A stretch of 11,975 nucleotides of DNA from Chloroflexota bacterium (GTDB lineage Bacteria > Chloroflexota > Anaerolineae > B4-G1). The notes below the pieces were generated by a model. The model was not told where the DNA came from and did not search any database. It worked only from the letters and a program-made list of their open reading frames with translations. Made by a program: the position numbers and the translations under genes. Location of the stretch: contig QMOE01000023.1 in NCBI GenBank assembly GCA_003648125.1, positions 1-11,975 of the forward strand, given 5' to 3'. Shown here piece by piece: positions 6,568-11,975 of this stretch. Numbering within the stretch: the stretch's first letter is position 1; each line of letters starts with the position of its first letter.

Positions 6568-9444
6568 TCACAATCCTTCTTTCGCAACCAACTCCCGTCC
6601 TAGATCAATCAATTCCTGAATCGTAACGATGAACCCCTCGGCAGCCGCGACGCTGGGCGGCGGGATCTCCTCCTCGTCCTCGGCCGGCGGGGCGGTGAGG
6701 GCGCGGACGCGATCCACGCGGGCGGCCAGGTCGGTGGGGACGCGGCCCGGGGCGACCAGTTCCGCTTCCACCAGGCGCGGGGATGGGAGCTTTTCGCCCG
6801 GCGCTTTGTCTTTGACCAGTGAGAGGAGCGCGGTCAAGGCCCAGCCCAACGCCTGGCGCACGGGACGCATCACCTCCTCCGGGAAGCCGCCTTCCAGTAC
6901 GACGGAGGCCAGCTTGAGCCGTTTGTCGGCGCTATCGAAACCATTGTTGGCGCGGCGCAGTTTCTTTTCCAGTGCCTTGCGCGCGTCGTCGCGGGCCGGA
7001 GCGGGGATAGCCGGGGCGCGATAGCGGGTGGCCTCGACCTCGGTTTGCTCCATCATCCCGCCGGTGAGGGCAGCGAGCGCCTTGTATCCCTCCTGCTCCA
7101 TCAGCAAGAGGCCCGGCGCGGCCAAGTCGCCATAGTGCTCGTTGAGCAATTTCTCCACCTTGACCCGCAGCTTGCCCGGCTCGCGGTCCACGACGACGAG
7201 AATGTTCCCGTCAGCGGGGGCGGTGGGGAGCTGGGGCGCCTCCCGCACCAGGAGAATGCGGCCCGGATAGCGGCCCACCAGCAGATCGCTAAAGCCCTGC
7301 AACGTGGGCGCAGGCGCGGCTTCCGGTTCCGCCGGCGCGGCGGACGGCTCAAGCGCCAACTCTGGCTGGATCGCCTCCCGCGCGCCCAGCAACACCTCGA
7401 GCCGCTGCAAGACGCCCGACCCGGCGCCCTTGAACGAGAGGGTGCTGACCTCGCTATCCTCGTTGAGCGCGGCGTCAAAGATGGCCCGCTTGGCGGACAG
7501 CGTATCCAGCATGCGCTCCTCGATGGTGCCCTGGGCAATCAGGTTGACGACGTTGACGGTGTGCAACTGGCCGTGACGGTGGGCGCGGGCGATGCGTTGA
7601 GCCAGCACGGCCGGGTTCCAGGGCAGATCGAGGTTGACCACCATGCTGGCCGCTTGCAGGTTCAACCCCACGCCGCCGGCGTCGGTGGAGAGAAAGACCT
7701 TGCACTTGGGGTCCTCGAAAAACTGCTCGATCAGCGCGCCGCGCTTTTTGGTGGGCACGTCGCCGGTCAGTTTGACCCAGCCCAGCTTTAGCTTTTCCAG
7801 CGCGGGTTCGGTCAGATTGAGCATGCGCGTCCACTGGCTAAAGAGGATGGCCTTGTGGCCGTTGCTGGCGATCTCCTCGCCCAGAATCTCGCGCAGTTCG
7901 CGCAGCTTGGGCGCGGTTTTTTCATAGTCCTGAGGCTTGATCTCTGGGTCATGGAGCGCGAGCGCGTTGCAGATGAGGCGCATCTTGACCAGGCATCCCA
8001 GCAGTATCTTGTGTTGCTCTGGCGTGAGCGGACGGCGGCGGGCTTGCGCCATCAGTTTGGCGACCGTGTGCTCGTATTCGTAGTAGGCGTTCCACTGGGG
8101 ATCGGTCATCTCGACGAAAAAGTTGCTATCAATGCGCTCCGGCAGGTCGAGCAGCACGTTCTCGCGCACGCGGCGCAGCACGTAAGGCGCGATGCGGTGG
8201 CGTAATTCGTCCAGGTTCTTGTAGCCCAGCACCTTGTAAGAGCCGGAGGGCCGCCGTTCGGTCTCGTAATACCGCTGGTTAAAACGCCACAGCGGGCCGA
8301 GGATGGTGGGGTCAATGAACTGAAAGACAGAGTAGAGTTCGTCCAGCCGGTTCTCCAGCGGCGTGCCGGTCAGCACAAAGGCATAAGGGCTGCGCAGCCG
8401 TTTGACCTTGTCGGCGGTCTTGGTGCGCCAGTTCTTGATCCGCTGCGCCTCGTCGAGGATCACCAGGTCGAACTCGCGCTGGGCGATCTGGGCCTCGTCA
8501 AAGCGCACCAACTCGTAGTTGATGACGTTAAAAAATTGGAGGTCACGGTAAAGCTGGCGGCGCTGGATTGGGTTACCCTCGATCACCTGGACAGAGAGCG
8601 AGGTGAAACGCTGAATTTCCCGCGCCCACTGGTGCTTGAGCGAGGCCGGGCAGACGATCAGCACGTGCTGGATGTCGCGCAGTTGCTTGAGCAGCGCGGC
8701 GGCGGCGATGGCCTGCACCGTCTTGCCCAGCCCCATATCATCGGCCAGCAGCGCCCGCCGGCCAAAGGTCAAATGGAGCAGACCCTCCTCCTGGTAGCCG
8801 TAGAGCGGTGTCGAGAGGACGCTGAGCGAGCGGTTGCCCTGTTCCACCTGGTTGAGGAACCACTGTTTCTGTTGGGCCACCGCTTCAATATCCTGCTGCT
8901 GTTTCAAATAGTCGCGCACGCTCTGATCCACGAGAATCTGCTCGCGCTCCCGTTTGGGCAGCCGGTTCAGTTCGCCGAGCAGCGCCGGCAGGCTTTGCGT
9001 GACTTTGCCCTGCAAGACGCCCTCGGCGTCAAAGTAGCGAGTCAGCAACTCACGCAGCCGCTCGCCCTCAGGGAATGGCAGTGTGATGCGGACGGTGGTT
9101 TGCTCGGCGTGATGGACGTACATCTGGGTGGTGGGCGGGGCCTGGGCGACAAACTCGTCCCATTGCTCCTCAAACTCTTTTGCCAGATTCGCCAGCACGC
9201 CCTCAATGTGCTTGCAAGTGCCGATGGTGTTGGTGCGATAGTCGGGGCAACTGCAGGTGTTGAGCCGCTCGGTGAGCGAGCGAATCTGGACGGTGTAGAC
9301 CCGCTCGGAGGCAGACGTCACCTCGAAGGTGGAGTAAACGGGGTGCTGCCCCTGGTTGACAATCTTGACGAGTTCTGTCTGGCCGCGCTTGCGGCGGCGG
9401 TCAATCTGCTCCTGGAGCAGGTCGCCTTGTTGGTCCTGATCCAT
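6568..9444 (-). CDS. SNF2-family DEAD/DEAH-box helicase with N-terminal SWIM zinc finger
   Basis: Swi2/Snf2-type double-stranded DNA translocase of 958 residues from the chosen start. Order of parts: SWIM zinc finger C64-x-C66-x10-C77-x-H79; a linker helix region; SNF2 N lobe with Walker A DDMGLGKT (235-242), a DEAQ box (331-334) and LTGTPLENRLDELYS; C lobe with ILFSQWTRML, STDAGGVGLNLQ and motif VI QRIARAHRHGQ (616-626). The usual first Gly of motif VI (QRIGRAHR) is Ala here, but both arginines are kept. A Pro/Ala/Glu-rich linker (about 697-713) leads to a 245-residue C-terminal extension, whose last part (about 840-955) looks like a HEPN-type helical bundle. The start at 9444 is preferred over the ATG at 9468, because AGGAGGG lies 6 bases upstream of it. 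The gene starts 36 bp after the FAD oxidoreductase and ends 9 bp before the ribbon-helix-helix gene. Its role is probably chromosome remodelling or repair. Confidence 0.92.
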   Translation of the reverse strand: MDQDQQGDLLQEQIDRRRKRGQTELVKIVNQGQHPVYSTFEVTSASERVYTVQIRSLTERLNTCSCPDYRTNTIGTCKHIEGVLANLAKEFEEQWDEFVAQAPPTTQMYVHHAEQTTVRITLPFPEGERLRELLTRYFDAEGVLQGKVTQSLPALLGELNRLPKREREQILVDQSVRDYLKQQQDIEAVAQQKQWFLNQVEQGNRSLSVLSTPLYGYQEEGLLHLTFGRRALLADDMGLGKTVQAIAAAALLKQLRDIQHVLIVCPASLKHQWAREIQRFTSLSVQVIEGNPIQRRQLYRDLQFFNVINYELVRFDEAQIAQREFDLVILDEAQRIKNWRTKTADKVKRLRSPYAFVLTGTPLENRLDELYSVFQFIDPTILGPLWRFNQRYYETERRPSGSYKVLGYKNLDELRHRIAPYVLRRVRENVLLDLPERIDSNFFVEMTDPQWNAYYEYEHTVAKLMAQARRRPLTPEQHKILLGCLVKMRLICNALALHDPEIKPQDYEKTAPKLRELREILGEEIASNGHKAILFSQWTRMLNLTEPALEKLKLGWVKLTGDVPTKKRGALIEQFFEDPKCKVFLSTDAGGVGLNLQAASMVVNLDLPWNPAVLAQRIARAHRHGQLHTVNVVNLIAQGTIEERMLDTLSAKRAIFDAALNEDSEVSTLSFKGAGSGVLQRLEVLLGAREAIQPELALEPSAAPAEPEAAPAPTLQGFSDLLVGRYPGRILLVREAPQLPTAPADGNILVVVDREPGKLRVKVEKLLNEHYGDLAAPGLLLMEQEGYKALAALTGGMMEQTEVEATRYRAPAIPAPARDDARKALEKKLRRANNGFDSADKRLKLASVVLEGGFPEEVMRPVRQALGWALTALLSLVKDKAPGEKLPSPRLVEAELVAPGRVPTDLAARVDRVRALTAPPAEDEEEIPPPSVAAAEGFIVTIQELIDLGRELVAKEGL

Positions 9445-9450
9445 CTGGTT

Positions 9451-9457
9451 CCCTCCT
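9451..9457 (-). promoter_or_regulatory. Ribosome-binding site of the SNF2 helicase gene
   Basis: AGGAGGG on the minus strand, 6 bases before the ATG at 9444. It decides the start: the in-frame ATG at 9468 lies upstream of this site and has no Shine-Dalgarno sequence of its own. Confidence 0.75.
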
Positions 9458-9480
9458 GGTTTCTTCATTTGGTTCTGAGA

Positions 9481-10815
9481 CTAGCCTTCCTTCCACAACG
9501 GTCTGGCCTCTGCCACCCATTCCTGGAACTGGGCCGGGTCGGCGGGGAAGCGTTGGTAGAGCGTTTTGATCTTGGCGGCGGTCGAGGAGACGCCCAACAA
9601 TCGCTTGAGGCTGGCAAACGAGAACTGCCCGCTCAGCACGCCCCCCACGAGTTTGAGCGCCATCGAGATGGTTTGCCCCAAACTCATCTCGTTCTCATAG
9701 TTGAGGTTCATCTGGCGAAAATCCTCGCCGCTAAAGATGATGTCGTGGTGGAATAAATAGTCCACCTCGCGGCGCGAGAGTTCGGCGGCGGCGGGCAACT
9801 GGACGAACATGGAGGCGAACTTGGCCCCCTGCTCCCGAAAGTAGCGCACGTTATAGTCCCACAGCGATTCCCGGCTCACGTCGTCGCGGCGGAGCGCGTC
9901 GGCGGCCACCTCAGCCGCGATCTGGCAGGCGGTGAAGGAGGAAGTCACCCCTTCGCCGGAGAAAGGCTTGGTCTGGAAAGCGGCGTCACCCATCACCATA
10001 AAGCCGTTACCCACCAGCGAGTAGGGGGAGCGGCGGTAGGGGGTTTTGCCTTGCTTGCGCTGGATCACCTTTCCTGGATCGCCAAAGTACTCTTCGCGCC
10101 ACTCGCGGTGTTTCTGCCAGGCATATTCGTAGCTGCCCGGCTGCCCGATACCCAGAATCGCGCCCGTGCCCCGGCTGGGGTTCCAGAACGACTTGTGGAA
10201 GGGGTAAAAGTTCAGTCCGGTCGGATGACCCTCACCCAGGTCGTCCCGGAATTCCAAGCAGACGAACAACGTGTCATCGTCGCGGATAGGGTCGTTCTCC
10301 ACGCCCATCTCGTCCGGCAGCCGCGTCCGCACAACGCTGTTGATGCCGGACGCATCGGCCACGATTTTACCGCGCACTTCCAGCGGCTCTCCGTCCCGCA
10401 GCGCCCGCACGCCGACAACGCTCCCGTTCTCGATGATCGGCTCAATTACCTCGACCCGTTCCAGTATCTCGCCCCCGGTCTCACGGACGTACTGTTGCAT
10501 ACGGCGCTGGAAACTGGGCTTGTGCATGACGTAGAAGGCATACCTGACCTCATTGGTCACCTGCAAATCGGGCGACCAGGCCAGACCGCTGGGGTAGTAA
10601 CCGATCAATTCGTCCCCGGCCGGCAGGGAAAGATCGAACTCGACGAAGCGCACCTCGTCCATGTGGAAAATATCCATGTGCTGCCCCAACTCCTCCAGTC
10701 TCCGCTTTTCGAGAACGATGGTGCTGAATCCGGCCTGTCCCAAGCGCCAGGCAAAGTAGCAACCGCTGGTCCCCGCTCCAACCACGACGACGTCGGCCTG
10801 TAACTGTTGTGTCAC
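9481..10815 (-). CDS. FAD-dependent oxidoreductase, geranylgeranyl reductase-like
   Basis: Flavoprotein of 444 residues in the FixC / geranylgeranyl reductase group. These enzymes use FAD to reduce isoprenoid double bonds, or related lipid or quinone substrates. The N-terminal dinucleotide-binding fold is clear: VVVVGAGTSGCYFAWRLG with G13-x-G15-x-x-G18 and E36 for the ribose. Further on come VADASGINSVVR and the second FAD motif, GNGFMVMGDAAFQTKPFSGEG (D277). No membrane helix is evident. The start is a GTG at 10815, preceded at 7 bases by AAAGGAGG; the frame extends upstream another 45 codons, but that part overlaps the kinase gene and is arginine-rich without homology signs. The GTGA overlap with the kinase stop implies translational coupling. 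Next to a lipid kinase, a membrane-lipid or isoprenoid substrate is likely, but it cannot be named. Halogenase- or monooxygenase-like flavoproteins share the fold, so the substrate class stays open. Confidence 0.8.
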   Translation of the reverse strand: MTQQLQADVVVVGAGTSGCYFAWRLGQAGFSTIVLEKRRLEELGQHMDIFHMDEVRFVEFDLSLPAGDELIGYYPSGLAWSPDLQVTNEVRYAFYVMHKPSFQRRMQQYVRETGGEILERVEVIEPIIENGSVVGVRALRDGEPLEVRGKIVADASGINSVVRTRLPDEMGVENDPIRDDDTLFVCLEFRDDLGEGHPTGLNFYPFHKSFWNPSRGTGAILGIGQPGSYEYAWQKHREWREEYFGDPGKVIQRKQGKTPYRRSPYSLVGNGFMVMGDAAFQTKPFSGEGVTSSFTACQIAAEVAADALRRDDVSRESLWDYNVRYFREQGAKFASMFVQLPAAAELSRREVDYLFHHDIIFSGEDFRQMNLNYENEMSLGQTISMALKLVGGVLSGQFSFASLKRLLGVSSTAAKIKTLYQRFPADPAQFQEWVAEARPLWKEG

Positions 10816-11735
10816 GGTGTAGCCTCCTTTCGCTCTCCTGTGTCCGGCACGATCACCCGCAGCCGTCCCGGTAAAACGGTGAACTCGATATGCGTCGCCG
10901 CCAGGTCGAACAGTTCCCCATCGGCGTGGATCGGTGTGGGCGGTTCGCACTCGACCGCCAGGCGGGTGGTGCGCACGTAGGTAACCTCCGGCTGTTCGAC
11001 GTGGCTGCCGTCGAAGGTGGTCGGCAGCAGGCGCAGCAGCCTGAATCGTCCCACCCTCTTGACAAACACAAAGTCCAGCAGACCATCGTCCGGCTCAGCG
11101 CGAGGGGTCATCCAGAACGCGCCGCCGGTGCGGCGGTTGTTGCCCACCGAGACCAGCGTGACCGGCCCCTCGTACTCACCATCGTCCCAGATGAGATGCA
11201 TGTGCCAGGGGGTAATGGTAAAGATGGCCTTGAGCGCGGCCAGGATGTAGCGCGGCGTCCCCTTGACCCGCTTCATCGCCGCCTGGGTGATCGTCACCAC
11301 CGGCTCTAGCCCGATGGCCGCGTTGTTATCAAAGAAACGGTCGTTGACCCGGCAGAGGTCAATGGTGCGCGTGCGCCCGGCCTGGATGGCACGGCAAGCC
11401 GCCTCGATCTCCTTTTCCAGCCCGAGCATGTCGGCAAAGTCGTCGGCCGAGCCGAGCGGGATGACGCCGAGCGGGCCGGCCATGCCCTCACCGGCAGCCT
11501 GCATCAGGCCGTTGACCACCTCGCTGATGCTCCCATCACCGCCGGCGGCGACGATAGGCGAGAAGCCAGCCAACGCCGCCTCCCGCGCTAGTTCGATGCC
11601 GCGCCCCGGTTCTGGGGTGACGACCAACTCGCACTCTAGGCCAATCTCCCGACAGGCCCGCTCAATTTCAGGGATAGCGGCCTGGGCCTTCCAACGTCCG
11701 GCGTATGGATTGACGATAATCTTGGCTATGCTCAT
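10812..11735 (-). CDS. YegS/DAGK-type diacylglycerol or sphingoid lipid kinase
   Basis: Protein of 307 residues, a normal length for bacterial diacylglycerol-kinase-catalytic-domain proteins that transfer phosphate from ATP to a lipid hydroxyl. Visible signatures: KIIVNPYAG at the N-terminus, the nucleotide-binding AAGGDGSISEVVNGL (GGDGS at 65-69), GVIPLGSADDFADMLG (95-100 region), NNRRTGGAFWMTPRAEPDDGLLDF and the C-terminal HADGELFD. The second motif is normally G-T-G-N-D-F and here reads G-S-A-D-D-F, so nucleotide or metal contacts may differ. No membrane segment is apparent; these enzymes act at the inner face of the membrane. The ATG at 11735 has AGGAGG 9 bases upstream. It is the first gene after the candidate promoter and overlaps the FAD oxidoreductase by 4 bp. 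The exact lipid substrate cannot be told from sequence. Confidence 0.88.
   Translation of the reverse strand: MSIAKIIVNPYAGRWKAQAAIPEIERACREIGLECELVVTPEPGRGIELAREAALAGFSPIVAAGGDGSISEVVNGLMQAAGEGMAGPLGVIPLGSADDFADMLGLEKEIEAACRAIQAGRTRTIDLCRVNDRFFDNNAAIGLEPVVTITQAAMKRVKGTPRYILAALKAIFTITPWHMHLIWDDGEYEGPVTLVSVGNNRRTGGAFWMTPRAEPDDGLLDFVFVKRVGRFRLLRLLPTTFDGSHVEQPEVTYVRTTRLAVECEPPTPIHADGELFDLAATHIEFTVLPGRLRVIVPDTGERKEATP
10823..10830 (-). promoter_or_regulatory. Ribosome-binding site of the FAD oxidoreductase gene
   Basis: AAAGGAGG on the minus strand, inside the end of the kinase gene, 7 bases before the GTG at 10815. It sets the start at that GTG rather than at the ATG 45 codons upstream. Confidence 0.8.
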
Positions 11736-11744
11736 TTTCCTTGT

Positions 11745-11750
11745 CCTCCT
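11745..11750 (-). promoter_or_regulatory. Ribosome-binding site of the lipid kinase gene
   Basis: AGGAGG on the minus strand, 9 bases before the ATG at 11735. Confidence 0.6.
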
Positions 11751-11759
11751 GCTGGCCTT

Positions 11760-11788
11760 ATGATAGCCAACTTTGCTATTCTGTGCAA
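11760..11788 (-). promoter_or_regulatory. Candidate sigma70-type promoter for the operon
   Basis: On the minus strand TTGCAC (11783-11788) and TATCAT (11760-11765) are separated by exactly 17 bases. The -10 box matches consensus at five of six positions, the -35 box at three of six. The predicted start near 11752 gives a leader of about 17 bases, ending in the AGGAGG ribosome-binding site of the lipid kinase. The site lies in the only non-coding stretch of the window, 16 bases from the tandem repeat. No operator-like symmetry was seen in it. Assigned by eye. Confidence 0.45.
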
Positions 11789-11804
11789 GTCAGGCGGGGC
11801 CATT

Positions 11805-11975
11805 GGAGCGCGGCCATCTTGGCCGCATGCGGGCGGGAACGCTCGCTATGGAACGCGGTCATCTTGGCCGCATGCGGGCGGGGACGCCCGCTATGGAACG
11901 CGGCCATCTTGGCCGCATGCGGGCAGGGACGCCCGCCATGGAACGCGGCCATCTTGACCGCATGCGGGCGGGGAC
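11805..11975. repeat. 45-bp tandem repeat, 3.8 copies, continues beyond the window
   Basis: Units begin at 11805, 11850, 11895 and 11940 (the last cut after 36 bases), each starting GGAACGCGG or GGAGCGCGG. They differ from each other at only a few positions. Each full unit holds two neighbouring hairpins: GCGGCCA-TCT-TGGCCGC, then GCGGGCG-GGGA-CGCCCGC, joined by the palindrome CCGCATGCGG. Some variants keep pairing by G-U wobble (GCGGTCA in unit 2, CGCTCGC in unit 1); others weaken one pair. The 45-bp period keeps all reading frames open, so the plus strand reads a 15-residue repeat such as SWPHAGGDARYGTRP, but no gene signal supports translation. It may be a repeat expansion of a dispersed palindromic element, or a transcription-terminating or nucleoid-binding region. 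Confidence 0.85.

Noticed and set aside
7045..7791. Plus-strand open frame of 248 codons
   Set aside because: It lies entirely opposite the SNF2 C lobe and its composition looks like an antisense shadow.
9445..9468. Upstream ATG of the SNF2 gene
   Set aside because: It has no ribosome-binding site, whereas AGGAGGG is placed ideally for the ATG at 9444.
8536..9756. Long plus-strand open frame of 406 codons
   Set aside because: It is antisense to the SNF2 helicase and FAD oxidoreductase genes, whose motifs are unmistakable, and it shows no recognisable domain. GC-rich codon use leaves opposite frames open.
10816..10950. 45-codon N-terminal extension of the FAD oxidoreductase
   Set aside because: It overlaps the kinase gene and is arginine-rich with no homology signs. 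A strong AAAGGAGG sits 7 bases before the GTG at 10815.
11760..11957. 65-codon plus-strand repeat peptide gene
   Set aside because: It begins with an ATG lacking a ribosome-binding site, and most of it is the hairpin repeat. Open frames follow from the 45-bp period.
11805..11975. CRISPR array
   Set aside because: Units are directly contiguous at 45 bp with no unique spacers, so this is a plain tandem repeat.

Overview
The window is a GC-rich bacterial segment in which eight genes lie on the minus strand, head to tail, from position 11735 to the left edge. Gaps run from a 4-bp overlap to 36 bp, so it looks like one long operon or two fused ones. No real gene is visible on the plus strand; its long open frames are shadows of GC-rich codon usage. 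The gene content fits a member of the Chloroflexota: a ribbon-helix-helix/DUF5678 protein paired with a retropepsin-like protease, AddAB-type helicase-nuclease genes, a SWIM-SNF2 helicase, and nested palindromic repeats. This assignment is inference from family knowledge, not a search result.

Right end (about 11736-11975): a 45-bp tandem repeat, nearly four copies and cut by the window edge, lies just upstream of a plausible sigma70-type promoter. That promoter reads leftward into a YegS/DAGK-type lipid kinase (10812-11735). The kinase is coupled by a 4-bp GTGA overlap to a geranylgeranyl-reductase-like FAD oxidoreductase (9481-10815). Together they form a probable lipid-modifying pair.

Middle (6568-9444): a large SNF2-family helicase with an N-terminal SWIM zinc finger and an uncharacterised C-terminal extension, whose last part looks like a HEPN-type helical bundle. 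It is followed by a small two-gene cassette (5783-6558): a ribbon-helix-helix/DUF5678 fusion overlapping by ATGA with a retropepsin-like aspartic protease. This is the least understood part of the window.

Left half (1-5762): rmuC, addB and addA, 1 and 6 bp apart. These encode a membrane-anchored RmuC protein and the two subunits of a RecBCD-like double-strand-break resection machine. addA is cut off by the window edge after 568 codons. Two coding sequences carry apparent in-frame insertions of non-coding-type repeats: a 35-bp nested palindrome in addA (1434-1468) and a C-rich tract in addB (about 3945-3985). The overall theme is DNA break processing, preceded by two lipid genes and interrupted by the regulator/protease cassette.
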